From the NCBI RefSeq assembly GCF_004362015.1, contig NZ_SNWW01000005.1:186001-250000 (forward strand): a stretch of 64,000 nt of DNA, read 5' to 3'. A program made the translations under genes and the position numbers. The notes below the pieces were generated by a model, which made no database searches, had not been told where the DNA came from, and saw nothing but the letters and a program-made list of their open reading frames with translations. The stretch is from Flavobacterium chryseum. GTDB lineage: Bacteria; Bacteroidota; Bacteroidia; Flavobacteriales; Flavobacteriaceae. Each line of letters begins with the position of its first letter. Position 1 is the stretch's first letter. Shown here one piece after another: positions 8,690-18,784 of the stretch.

Positions 8690-9481
8690 TTACAAATCCT
8701 GCGCATTAGCAATTAACTCTGCAATGTCCATTACTTTAACTTGTCCTTCTTTTTCTTTGTTTTTAATACCATCTGTTAACATCGTATTACAAAACGGACA
8801 ACCTGCTGCAATAATATCCGGCTGAACTTCTAAAGCGTCTTCCGTACGCAGTACGTTTACTTCTTTGTTTCCTGGTTCGGCATCTTTAAACATTTGTGCT
8901 CCACCCGCTCCACAGCATAATCCGTTTGCTTTTGAACGTTTCATTTCAACCAATTCAACATCTAATTTTTCAATTAAATCTCTTGGTGCTTCATATACGT
9001 TATTCGCTCTTCCTAAGTAACAAGGATCGTGAAAAGTAATTTTTTTGCCTTTGAACTGACCGCCTTCAACTGTTAATCTTCCGTCATCCATTAATGATTT
9101 TAAGAATTCAGTATGATGGATTACATCATATTTACCGCCTAATTCAGGATATTCGTTTTTTAAAGTATTAAAACAATGCGGACAAGCGGTAACTATTTTT
9201 TTTGCTTCGTATGCATTCAAAACCTCGATATTCATCATGGCCTGCATTTGAAACAAAAATTCATTTCCAGCTCTTTTTGCCGGATCTCCGGTACAACTTT
9301 CCTCAGTACCAAGTACTGCGAAAGAAACGTTTGTACGATTTAAAATACGCACAAATGCTTTTGTAATTTTCTTTGCTCTATCATCAAAACTTCCTGCACA
9401 ACCTACCCAAAACAAAACTTCTGGTTGTTTTCCTTCGGCGAGCATTTCTGCCATTGTTGGTACTACTAAACTTTCTGACAT
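8690..9481 (-). CDS. Fe-S-binding protein with two CCG (cysteine-rich) domains
   Basis: A 263-residue cytoplasmic protein built of two cysteine-rich CCG domains like those of HdrB, GlpC and LutA. Domain 1 holds Cys28, Cys63 and the CPHC pair at 100/103. Domain 2 holds Cys154, CC at 189-190 and the CPFC pair at 228/231. Such domains bind Fe-S clusters and accept electrons from ferredoxin-like partners. The gene just upstream encodes that kind of partner, a membrane protein with two [4Fe-4S] sites, so together they look like a split GlpC/HdrBC-type electron-transfer module. The electron donor is not evident. Confidence 0.9.
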   Translation of the reverse strand: MSESLVVPTMAEMLAEGKQPEVLFWVGCAGSFDDRAKKITKAFVRILNRTNVSFAVLGTEESCTGDPAKRAGNEFLFQMQAMMNIEVLNAYEAKKIVTACPHCFNTLKNEYPELGGKYDVIHHTEFLKSLMDDGRLTVEGGQFKGKKITFHDPCYLGRANNVYEAPRDLIEKLDVELVEMKRSKANGLCCGAGGAQMFKDAEPGNKEVNVLRTEDALEVQPDIIAAGCPFCNTMLTDGIKNKEKEGQVKVMDIAELIANAQDL

Positions 9482-9613
9482 CTTATTATTTTGTTAAATC
9501 GGTTAATCGTTTATTTGGTTAATCGTTACATGTAAACAATCTTCACTAAAAAAACCGAAATTCTATTTTATTAATCGATTAAACGGTTAAATAAATAACC
9601 AATTAAACTCTTT
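9482..9613. repeat. TTAATCG word repeats between the two Fe-S genes
   Basis: GGTTAATCGTT occurs twice exactly (9501-9511 and 9517-9527), and a TTAATCGATTAA palindrome stands at 9571-9582, followed by more degenerate copies. The array is AT-rich and non-coding. Confidence 0.6.
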
Positions 9614-10948
9614 TTAATTTTCGTTTTTCCAATTCAATCTGTCTTGCTGACTGTATTGCCAAGGCGCTCCATTGTTTTCAATATTGGTCATCATTGCGTT
9701 TAATGACATTGGAGCTGCACTTTGTTCCATTACAAGGTAACGACGCATATCCATAATAATAGACAACGGACTGATATTTACCGGACACTCTTCTACACAG
9801 GCATTACAAGACGTACACGCCCACAATTCTTCTGGTGTGATATAATCGTTTAATAAAGTTTTATTATCCGGAACAAAAACACCTTTATTAGCATCAATAT
9901 TTTTTCCTACTTCCTGCAAACGGTCTCTTGTGTCCATCATAATTTTACGAGGAGACAATTTTTTACCGGTTTGATTTGCCGGACAAGCTGACGTACAACG
10001 TCCGCATTCTGTACAAGTGTAAGCGTTTAATAACTGAACCCAGTTCAAATCCTGAACATCACTTGCACCAAATTTACTTGGAGCAGCATTTTCATCAACC
10101 GGAGCTGCAGCAAACGGATCAGCATTAGGATCCATCATTAATTTTACTTCTTTTGTAACAGACTCCAAATTATCAAATTGACCCTTTGGTCTCAAATCTG
10201 CAAAATAAGTATTTGGGAACGCTAAAAGAATATGCAAGTGTTTTGAGAAATATAAGTAGTTCATAAAAACTAAAATACCTGCAATATGCAACCACCAAAA
10301 TATTTCTGTCAATAACATCACCAATTCATTTGACATCCCATTAAAAATTGGCGCAATAAACTGACTCACAGGAAAACTTCCTGCTTTATGAAAATGAGAA
10401 AACCCACCGGGAACATTCTGTAAATGCAAGTCGGAAGCATTCATCAATAAAAACAATGTCATCAAAATCATCTCGAAATACAAGATGTAATTGGCATCAC
10501 TTTTAGGAAATCCATTTAAATCCGGATTTATAAAACGTTTTAATCGGATTACATTTCTTCTGATCCAGAAAACGATAACCGCTACAAGAACTAAAAGTGC
10601 TAATATTTCGAAAGAACCGATTAATATATTATAAGCAGTTCCTAAAAAAGCAAAAACTCTGTGCGTACCAAATAAACCATCAATAACGATTTCAAGCAAT
10701 TCGATATTAATAATAATAAAGCCCAGATAGACAATAATATGCAAAACACCCGCTACCGGACGTTTGACCATTTTAGACTGTCCGAGCGCAATTAAAGCCA
10801 TGTTTGCCCAACGTGCCTGAGGATTGTCTTTTCTATCTACATCAACTCCTAAGTTAATGTTTCGGATAATTTTTTTTACACTCGTTGCAAAAAAACCAAA
10901 ACCTGCTATTAGAAGAATAGCGAATAAAATATTATCTAAATAGCTCAT
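9614..10948 (-). CDS. Membrane (Fe-S)-binding oxidoreductase subunit
   Basis: A 444-residue protein whose N-terminal ~260 residues form about six membrane helices of NarI/HdrE-like type with several His residues suited to haem binding. A cytoplasmic ferredoxin domain follows with two complete [4Fe-4S] motifs: Cys312/315/318/322 and Cys378/381/384/388. The design suggests exchange of electrons between the quinone pool and the CCG protein encoded next. The MlaD-like gene ends 5 bases upstream, indicating co-transcription. The partner dehydrogenase is unknown. Confidence 0.9.
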   Translation of the reverse strand: MSYLDNILFAILLIAGFGFFATSVKKIIRNINLGVDVDRKDNPQARWANMALIALGQSKMVKRPVAGVLHIIVYLGFIIINIELLEIVIDGLFGTHRVFAFLGTAYNILIGSFEILALLVLVAVIVFWIRRNVIRLKRFINPDLNGFPKSDANYILYFEMILMTLFLLMNASDLHLQNVPGGFSHFHKAGSFPVSQFIAPIFNGMSNELVMLLTEIFWWLHIAGILVFMNYLYFSKHLHILLAFPNTYFADLRPKGQFDNLESVTKEVKLMMDPNADPFAAAPVDENAAPSKFGASDVQDLNWVQLLNAYTCTECGRCTSACPANQTGKKLSPRKIMMDTRDRLQEVGKNIDANKGVFVPDNKTLLNDYITPEELWACTSCNACVEECPVNISPLSIIMDMRRYLVMEQSAAPMSLNAMMTNIENNGAPWQYSQQDRLNWKNEN

Positions 10949-10953
10949 TCTTA

Positions 10954-11919
10954 TTATTTTTTGTCAGTTGTATTTGCATCTTCTTTAGGCGCTACGTAAG
11001 GTTTGTTTTTCTTTCCGAAAAGTGAAACATTTACATATCGTGTTGGGTAAAGACGAACATCTTGTAACAATAACTCAAGCTCTTTTGAAGTTTTAGCCAG
11101 ATTATTATACAAAGCATCATCATTTAAAAGTTTTCCTGCTGTACCTTTTCCTGAATTTAGGTTACTCATAATACCATCAACTTTAGCTAAAGTCTGGTTT
11201 AAGTTACGAACTGTTTTCCCTAAATCAGCTTTATTTAAAGAATCAGATATTTTATTGAAGTTATTTGACATTTTATTAAAGTTTGTCACTACTCCGTTTA
11301 TCTGACCTTTGTTTGTGTCTAAAATAGAATTAAGAGTTCCTGATGCTCTATGAAATTGCTCCATCGTCTCGCTTAATTCTGCCAATGATTTCTTAATATC
11401 TTGTTGCCCTTTTGCATCCAGAACATTGTTTAGTCCTGTTACCAGAGTATTGATATTAGCAAGCATTAAATCTAATTTTTGCTGAATTGGTTCAATTTTA
11501 CCTCCTAAAGATTCTGTTAAACCTAGTTCAACATTTCCTTGTAACGTTTGTCCGTCAACAACTGGTTCCTTATCCTTAAGATTAGGTACAATTTTAATTT
11601 GTTTTCCACCAATTAAACTTGGTGAATATAAATAGGCTTCACTGGTTTTAGAAATAGGGAAATCAGTTTTTAACTGAAGTTCTACTAATAATTTCCCTGT
11701 ATTTTCATTGATCGTAATTTTAGTTACTTTACCAATTGCAAGTCCGTTTAAAGTTACTGGTGCTGATTGCGGCAAATCTTCTACATTATCATATTCAACA
11801 TATAATGTCTGATAATTTGTAAAAAGATCCTGACCTTTTAAAAAGCTATATCCCCAAATAAATAATAATATTGACGCGATGACTAATATAGCCGTTTTGA
11901 TTTCTCTTGTTAGTTTCAA
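10954..11919 (-). CDS. MlaD/MCE-family lipid transport protein
   Basis: A 321-residue protein anchored by one N-terminal helix (about residues 9-27), with an MCE domain at about 35-115 (YDNVEDLPQSAPVTLNGLAIGKVTKI). A long helical region rich in Leu, Asn and Lys follows. MCE proteins carry phospholipids between inner and outer membranes together with an MlaE permease and MlaF ATPase, neither of which is present here. It sits between an amidase gene (50 bases upstream) and the Fe-S membrane gene (5 bases downstream), so these very different functions appear to share a transcript. Confidence 0.9.
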   Translation of the reverse strand: MKLTREIKTAILVIASILLFIWGYSFLKGQDLFTNYQTLYVEYDNVEDLPQSAPVTLNGLAIGKVTKITINENTGKLLVELQLKTDFPISKTSEAYLYSPSLIGGKQIKIVPNLKDKEPVVDGQTLQGNVELGLTESLGGKIEPIQQKLDLMLANINTLVTGLNNVLDAKGQQDIKKSLAELSETMEQFHRASGTLNSILDTNKGQINGVVTNFNKMSNNFNKISDSLNKADLGKTVRNLNQTLAKVDGIMSNLNSGKGTAGKLLNDDALYNNLAKTSKELELLLQDVRLYPTRYVNVSLFGKKNKPYVAPKEDANTTDKK

Positions 11920-11969
11920 AATTCTAAGTGTTTCTACAAAATTAATATAAATATTCGAACTTGTTGCTT

Positions 11970-13091
11970 TTATTTAATAGCGTCCTGAATATTGATTTTT
12001 TCTCCGTCTTTGTATGCTATCAGGAAAGAAGCTCCATATCCTTTACTTTTAGCTTCTTGCAAATATTTTTTGGCATCTTCATAATTCGAAGTTTCCTGAT
12101 AAAAATATTTATAAATATTGTTTTCATACAACATTGTTACATTTTTAAGGCCTTTAAAATTTTTAGGCTCTAATGGTGTTTTCTTAATACTGGCAATAAG
12201 CTGTACTTTAAAAAAAGTTCCTTTTGGAGCATTTTTTATTACAGGAGTATCAACAACCTTTGGTTTAGTAGGACTTGACGTGTCTCTTACCGGTTTTACA
12301 TCTACTTCTGTATTTCCATTACCAAAATATTCTCTTTTATAACTTATAATGGCATCAGCAATAGCTTTGGCAATATCGTTTTGTCCTTCTTCAGAATTTA
12401 ATACATTCCCTTCTGCCGGATTTGAAACGAAACCAGTCTCTACTAATACCCTTGGCATAAACGCTTTATGAAGCACCATAAAAGGAGCCTGTTTTACACC
12501 TCCCTGACGAAGTTTTTTCCCCAATTTATCAAAATTATCTTCAATTTTACTCGCTAAAGAAATACTATTATCAAGATATTCTTCCTGCATTAAGGTCATT
12601 CCTACCATTGATTCAGGCGAATTTGGATCGTAACCTTCATATTTACGTTTATAATCTTTCTCTAACGTAATTACCGAGTTCTCTTTTTTCGCAGCTTCAA
12701 GATTCGATGCCGTTTTACTCAAACCCATTACATAAGTTTCAGTTCCATCTGCAGCGGTATTTTTGTTCGCGTTACAGTGAATAGAGACAAAAATATTTGA
12801 ATTTGCTCTGTTTGCAATGTTGGCTCTTTCGACAAGATCGATAAAGACATCTGTTTTACGAGTATAGATTACATCAACATTGGGACTTGTTTCTAATATT
12901 TTTCCAACTTTTAACACAATTGCCAAAGCAATATTTTTTTCAATCCTGCCACTATAAACGGCACCAAAGTCATGATCGCCATGACCGGCGTCCAGAGTTA
13001 CTTTAAAGACATTCGATTGACTGTAAGCACAAAATGTTATTATTGTTAGAAAAAAACTAAAGATTAGTCTAGTTTTGCTAATTATATTCAT
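11970..13091 (-). CDS. N-acetylmuramoyl-L-alanine amidase (Amidase_3)
   Basis: A 373-residue secreted peptidoglycan amidase of the AmiC type. With the start at ATG 13091 it has a good signal peptide (MNIISKTRLIFSFFLTIITF, cleavage near AYSQ). Zinc ligands are H37 in LDAGHG, E51 and H105 in SIHCNAN, with catalytic Glu E218 in VETGFVSN. The C-terminal ~85 residues after a Lys/Pro linker resemble a SPOR-like domain, which would direct it to septal glycan. A frame extending to 13157 is possible, but the added residues would destroy the signal-peptide layout. It is divergent from the lptD-like gene. Confidence 0.92.
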   Translation of the reverse strand: MNIISKTRLIFSFFLTIITFCAYSQSNVFKVTLDAGHGDHDFGAVYSGRIEKNIALAIVLKVGKILETSPNVDVIYTRKTDVFIDLVERANIANRANSNIFVSIHCNANKNTAADGTETYVMGLSKTASNLEAAKKENSVITLEKDYKRKYEGYDPNSPESMVGMTLMQEEYLDNSISLASKIEDNFDKLGKKLRQGGVKQAPFMVLHKAFMPRVLVETGFVSNPAEGNVLNSEEGQNDIAKAIADAIISYKREYFGNGNTEVDVKPVRDTSSPTKPKVVDTPVIKNAPKGTFFKVQLIASIKKTPLEPKNFKGLKNVTMLYENNIYKYFYQETSNYEDAKKYLQEAKSKGYGASFLIAYKDGEKINIQDAIK

Positions 13092-13168
13092 AAATCTAAA
13101 AGTTAATTTTAATAAAATGCAACTGCTATAATTTTTATAATTGATTATTTTTGACAAAAAATTATATG

Positions 13169-13176
13169 TAAGTTTG
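13169..13176 (+). promoter_or_regulatory. -7 element for the lptD-like gene
   Basis: TAAGTTTG matches TAnnTTTG, with a TTTG 15 bases upstream (13150-13153), somewhat short for a -33 box. Transcription starting near 13183 would leave the 13141 TTG upstream of the transcript. The box abuts the palindrome GACATGTC at 13176-13183. Confidence 0.45.
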
Positions 13177-13224
13177 ACATGTCAAAAAACAAGCCATACT
13201 TTTACAAAAATAGCATTTAAACCT

Positions 13225-15870
13225 TTGCATACAAACTTATTTAATATCGTTTTAATATCATTTTTCCTAACACTAGGATGTGGTAAATTATATTCGCAAG
13301 AAATAAAAAACAAAAACAAGCCCTTACCGGCTGTAAAACAAACAGATAAACCAACAACTAGTATAACTGATACCATAAAATTGGATACCGTTAGACCTAA
13401 AAAGACTTTTCTTGACGGAAAAGTTAAATATAGGGCGAAGGACTATGCCAAAATAGATCAGAAAAATAAAACCATCACGCTTTATAACGAAGCTGAGTTA
13501 TACTATAAAGATGTTGAGTTAAAATCAGGTATCATTGTACTTAATTACGAAAAAGATGAAGTGTACGCCGGCAGGATAAAAGATTCTGTTGGAGTTTTGA
13601 CACAATACCCTAATTTCAAACAAGGCGCAAGCGAAGTTCAGCCCGACTCTATTCGTTTTAATTTTAAAACAAAAAAGGCTTTAATTTACAATTCGAGAAC
13701 TGAACAAGGTGAATTTAAAATTAAAGCAGCAGTTACTAAAAAAGAAAACGACTCTGTTTACTTTTTAAAAGGTGCCCGTTTTACTACTGCAAAAGATATC
13801 GATAATCCTGAATATTATTTTAGAACGAACAAAGTAAAATTTGTTCCCAACAAAAAAGTAGTGGTTGGTGTGACCCAAATGGTAATTGCTGATGTACCAA
13901 CTCCTTTGGCACTGCCTTTTGCTTTTTTTCCAATGACGGAGGAAAAAAGTGTTTCAGGAATTATCATACCAAGTTACAATGACTCAAATACACGTGGATT
14001 TTCGTTGCAAAACATGGGGTATTATTTTGCTTTAGACGATAATTATGACTTAACTGTTTTGGCAGATTATTATACAAACGGTAGTTACGCAATGCGATTT
14101 GAATCTGCATACGCCACAAGATATAAATACAGAGGTAATATTAATGTCCGTTTTGAGAATTTAATAAACAGCGAAAGAGGTTATCCTGATTATTCTAAAC
14201 AGAATATCTACAACATTCAGTGGTCGCACTCAAAAGACACAAAATCGAATCCTAATTCTACATTTTCTGCTTCCGTGAATATGGGTAGTAGTAAATATTT
14301 TAAGCAATCTATTAATCAGGCGAACGTTGGTTCTAACTTGAATAATACTTTAAGTTCCTCTATTTCCTATAATAAAACTTTCAATACAATTCCGCAAGCG
14401 AGAATATCGCTAACAGCAACGCATTCGCAAAATACTCAGACAGAGCAAATCAACATGACTTTGCCAACATTACAGGCAAGTATAGATCGTGTTTATCCGT
14501 TTGTTGGCAAGGATGGTGTAAAAAAGGGTTTTATAAAGAACATCAACTTGCAATATAACTTAAGCGGTAAAAATAACATTGTAACTACTGATTCGTTATT
14601 CTTTAAACCACAAATGTTTAGAGATGCGCAAATTGGTATGCAACACTCTATTCCTATTAGTACTAACTTTAAAATATTTAAATATTTTAGTGCCGGAGCT
14701 TCTACTAATTACCAGGAAACATGGGTTACTAAAACCGTTCAAAAAGATTATAACACCGATTTAAGCAAGGTTGAAACTTCAACCATAAATGGTTTTGATG
14801 CTTTTAGAACTTATAATTTCAGCACGAATTTAGGAACTACTATTTACGGTACTTTTAATTTTGGTGATAATAAAAAAATTCAATCGATTCGTCACGTTAT
14901 GCGTCCTACTATTACGTATGCGTATACGCCAAGTTTCGAAAAATACTACGATACTTATGCTGTTGATGCTTCAGGAAGAATAACAACTGAATACACGCGA
15001 TTTGAAGGCGGTGTTTACGGTGCTCCCAGCAAAGACAATTCTAATATAGTTGCATTTGCTTTAAGCAATACCTTTGAAGCTAAAGTAAGAGATAAGGACA
15101 GCACAAAAACAGAACCTAAAAAAATTATGTTACTGAACAATTTAAATTTCAGTACCAGTTATAATTTTAATGCTAACGGAAAAGAAACTTTAGCCTGGCA
15201 GCCTGTACTTGTAAGTGGTGGAACTCAGTTTTTTGACAATAAAATGAATGTCAATTTTGGAGCTACTCTGGATCCTTATGCAATTGACAACTCCGGAAAC
15301 AGAATGAATATGTATAACATTGACAATGGAGGAAGTTTATTTAGAATGACTAGTGCTAATGTCACCATGAACTATTCGTTCTCTAATAAGGGCGGAAAAG
15401 AGGAAAATAAACAGAGTGAACGGAACGGTGGTCGGAAGGATGATTTATTTGGTACTAATACCGACTTAAACGATAGCCGAAACAGTCAGTTTGCGAATGA
15501 AAAAGACGATGGCGAGGATGTTATTACAGAATTCTTTAATTCTAAAATTCCCTGGGATATGACAATGGCATATTCTTTAACATATTCGAATGTAAATCGT
15601 GAAAGTAAAATTAGTGGAAACTCCATTATGATTTCTGCTAATATGGATATTACTCCTAAATGGAAAGGTGGAGTTTCTACCGGTTATGACTTTGTACAAA
15701 AAGGAGTTACATTTACTCAGTTTCGTTTTGAAAGAGATTTATTAAGCTGGAGAATGGCCTTTAACTGGAGTCCGCTTGGGGTTAACTCAAACTGGAATTT
15801 CTTTATCGGAATTAAATCAGGTGTCTTGAGTGACATTAAATGGAACAAACGAAGTACTTCTAATCGATAA
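13225..15870 (+). CDS. lptD: LptD-like LPS assembly outer-membrane protein
   Basis: About 881 residues. After a signal peptide ending near KLYSQ comes an N-terminal OstA/LptA-like beta-jellyroll region (about residues 55-190, the AKIDQKNKTITLYNEAELYY segment) and then a long C-terminal barrel rich in alternating aromatic strands. LptD inserts LPS into the outer leaflet. The start is uncertain: the frame is open from TTG 13141, but a promoter -7 box at 13169-13176 makes TTG 13225 likelier, and no in-frame ATG precedes the mature protein. It faces the amidase gene across about 130 bases. Confidence 0.85.
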   Translation: MHTNLFNIVLISFFLTLGCGKLYSQEIKNKNKPLPAVKQTDKPTTSITDTIKLDTVRPKKTFLDGKVKYRAKDYAKIDQKNKTITLYNEAELYYKDVELKSGIIVLNYEKDEVYAGRIKDSVGVLTQYPNFKQGASEVQPDSIRFNFKTKKALIYNSRTEQGEFKIKAAVTKKENDSVYFLKGARFTTAKDIDNPEYYFRTNKVKFVPNKKVVVGVTQMVIADVPTPLALPFAFFPMTEEKSVSGIIIPSYNDSNTRGFSLQNMGYYFALDDNYDLTVLADYYTNGSYAMRFESAYATRYKYRGNINVRFENLINSERGYPDYSKQNIYNIQWSHSKDTKSNPNSTFSASVNMGSSKYFKQSINQANVGSNLNNTLSSSISYNKTFNTIPQARISLTATHSQNTQTEQINMTLPTLQASIDRVYPFVGKDGVKKGFIKNINLQYNLSGKNNIVTTDSLFFKPQMFRDAQIGMQHSIPISTNFKIFKYFSAGASTNYQETWVTKTVQKDYNTDLSKVETSTINGFDAFRTYNFSTNLGTTIYGTFNFGDNKKIQSIRHVMRPTITYAYTPSFEKYYDTYAVDASGRITTEYTRFEGGVYGAPSKDNSNIVAFALSNTFEAKVRDKDSTKTEPKKIMLLNNLNFSTSYNFNANGKETLAWQPVLVSGGTQFFDNKMNVNFGATLDPYAIDNSGNRMNMYNIDNGGSLFRMTSANVTMNYSFSNKGGKEENKQSERNGGRKDDLFGTNTDLNDSRNSQFANEKDDGEDVITEFFNSKIPWDMTMAYSLTYSNVNRESKISGNSIMISANMDITPKWKGGVSTGYDFVQKGVTFTQFRFERDLLSWRMAFNWSPLGVNSNWNFFIGIKSGVLSDIKWNKRSTSNR

Positions 15871-15960
15871 TAAAATCGTATTTTAGTTATATTATTCTTT
15901 TGATCATTAAAATCTTAATGGTTCAATAAATCTATATTTAGCATTTAACAATCTATTACT

Positions 15961-16341
15961 ATGAAAAAAATAATTTTTACAGACAAAGCGCCAGCTCCAA
16001 TTGGGCCTTATAATCAGGCTATTTTATCAGGGAATACACTTTATGCTTCTGGTCAGATCGCAATAAATCCTGCTTCCGGAGAACTTGTTACTGATAACAT
16101 TAATGACGAAACAACTCAGGTAATGCAAAATATTGCTGCCATTTTAGAAGCTGCTGATATGACTTTTGAAAATGTAGTAAAAGCAACTATATTCATTATG
16201 GATATGAATAATTTTGGTGCCATTAATACGATTTACGGATCTTATTTTAACGAAAAAACCGCTCCAGCTCGTGAAACGGTTCAAGTGGCTTGTTTGCCAA
16301 AAAATGTAAATGTTGAAATATCTATAATTGCTGTGCAATAG
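15961..16341 (+). CDS. ridA: RidA family reactive intermediate deaminase
   Basis: This 126-residue YjgF/RidA protein is full length. It hydrolyses reactive enamine/imine intermediates formed by PLP enzymes such as threonine dehydratase. The carboxylate-binding Arg104 in APARETVQV and Glu119 are present, as are GPYNQA and SGQIAINP. Its last 20 bases overlap the 3' end of the convergent mgsA. Confidence 0.95.
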   Translation: MKKIIFTDKAPAPIGPYNQAILSGNTLYASGQIAINPASGELVTDNINDETTQVMQNIAAILEAADMTFENVVKATIFIMDMNNFGAINTIYGSYFNEKTAPARETVQVACLPKNVNVEISIIAVQ

Positions 16342-16696
16342 CATCTAATAATAATTGTGCCGTTGCTTCATTGGTTGCCAGCGGCACATTATGCACATCG
16401 CAAACACGAATTAACATATTAATATCGGCTTCGTGAGGATGACTAGACAATGGATCTTTAAAAAAGAAAACCATTTTTGTAATTCCTTCTGCCACTCTGC
16501 CTGCAATTTGCGCATCTCCGCCTAAAGGCCCGGAAAGCATTCTTTGGGTTTTAAAACCCGCAGCTTCCGCTTTTCCTCCAGTTGTTCCTGTACCAATAAG
16601 CTTTATTTTTTCATGATGTAAAACAGCTTCATTTTTAATTAAAAAATCAATTAAATCTGCTTTTTTACCATCATGTGCAATAATAGCAATTTCCAT
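16322..16696 (-). CDS. mgsA: Methylglyoxal synthase
   Basis: A 124-residue enzyme converting dihydroxyacetone phosphate to methylglyoxal and phosphate, a bypass of lower glycolysis. Seen are MEIAIIAHDGKKADL, the phosphate loop GTGTTGG, the catalytic-Asp block SGPLGGDAQIAGR (Asp61) and DPLSSHPHEADINMLIR. E. coli has PHD where this protein has PHE. ATG 16696 is chosen over the upstream 16732 because it matches the family N-terminus and leaves 10 bases after the kinase stop. With pfkA and gapA nearby it forms a triose-phosphate group. Confidence 0.95.
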   Translation of the reverse strand: MEIAIIAHDGKKADLIDFLIKNEAVLHHEKIKLIGTGTTGGKAEAAGFKTQRMLSGPLGGDAQIAGRVAEGITKMVFFFKDPLSSHPHEADINMLIRVCDVHNVPLATNEATAQLLLDAIAQQL

Positions 16697-16706
16697 TAAA
16701 CCAGAA

Positions 16707-17558
16707 CTATTGATTAGCGACATGGTATGCAATTAATCCGTCGATTGGTCTTCTTAAAACATTTCCTAATTGAAGTTCGTATTTATCAAAAGTTTCTTTT
16801 AATTCATCTTTTAAATAAAAAGCAATAGAACCCACAAAATGTACTGGAACTTCTTTACAATTATCGAATTGTTTGATGTAGTTTTTAACGAAAGATTTCA
16901 TCCCTTTGAAGATGATTTTTCTGCAAAATTCTGAATCTTTATGTTTGATTAAAAACTTAGCAAATGTTGCTAAATAAGCATTTGGATTTGGTTCTTTATA
17001 TAATTTGTTTTTGATAAAATCAGCATCTAAATTATATTCTTTTTCAAATTCAACTGCCAGTTCTTTAGGCATTTTATTGAAATAATATTTTCTGATTAGT
17101 TCTTTTCCGAAAACATTTCCGCTGCAGTCATCCATAGCAATATAGCCTAATGACTGTACTTTTTGATGCAATAGTTTTCCATCAAAATAGCTGCAGTTAG
17201 AACCTGTTCCTAAAATACTTACGATTGCTTCTTCTCCTTTTGGAGTTGTTGCATAAACCGCAGCATAGGTATCTTCGTGAACTTCTACGATAGCGTTGTT
17301 AAAATATTCCTGGAATATTTGAGAAAGTGATGTTTGCATTCTCTCTGTTCCACAACCTGCTCCGTAAAAGAACAAATGAGTAGCATTTTTTTTATTTTGT
17401 AGAATATCAAAACGATCGTTTAATCTTGAAATAATTTCAGGACCGTCAAGAATTTCAGGGTTTAATCCCAGAGTTTGTGTGGTGAATAATACTTTTCCAT
17501 TATCATCAATTGCAATCCAATCTGCTTTAGTAGACCCACTATCAACTATTAATTTCAT
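16707..17558 (-). CDS. N-acetylglucosamine kinase-like BadF/BadG-family ATPase
   Basis: A 283-residue actin-fold sugar kinase. The phosphate-1 loop MKLIVDSGSTKADW is at the N-terminus and a phosphate-2 segment GTGSNCSYFDG lies in the middle. In Bacteroidota this family is annotated as N-acetylglucosamine kinase and would feed amino sugars from cell-wall recycling or chitin into metabolism. The exact sugar is inference. It is followed 10 bases later by mgsA; gapA upstream is separated by a terminator, so this pair may have its own promoter. Confidence 0.85.
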   Translation of the reverse strand: MKLIVDSGSTKADWIAIDDNGKVLFTTQTLGLNPEILDGPEIISRLNDRFDILQNKKNATHLFFYGAGCGTERMQTSLSQIFQEYFNNAIVEVHEDTYAAVYATTPKGEEAIVSILGTGSNCSYFDGKLLHQKVQSLGYIAMDDCSGNVFGKELIRKYYFNKMPKELAVEFEKEYNLDADFIKNKLYKEPNPNAYLATFAKFLIKHKDSEFCRKIIFKGMKSFVKNYIKQFDNCKEVPVHFVGSIAFYLKDELKETFDKYELQLGNVLRRPIDGLIAYHVANQ

Positions 17559-17640
17559 TTTCTTTAGTTTTTGGATTAGTTTTTTCTCATATTAATTTAA
17601 AAGTGTGTTTTTTACATTAATTAAAGTCGAAACAAAATAA

Positions 17641-17674
17641 GAAAATCCCGTTACTTTTAAATAACGGGATTTTC
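17641..17674. terminator. Terminator after gapA
   Basis: A perfect 13-bp stem (17641-17653 with 17662-17674, GAAAATCCCGTTA and its complement) with an 8-base loop. It stands 16 bases past the gapA stop and before the kinase gene. Its ends are A/T-rich on both strands. Confidence 0.85.
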
Positions 17675-17689
17675 CAAATTTATATACTA

Positions 17690-18718
<1,029 letters not shown>

Positions 18719-18784
18719 TTATTACACTAATTTAAAGTCTAATTTCCTCACAATAAACTTCTTCTATTTTTTAAACTTTTATTC

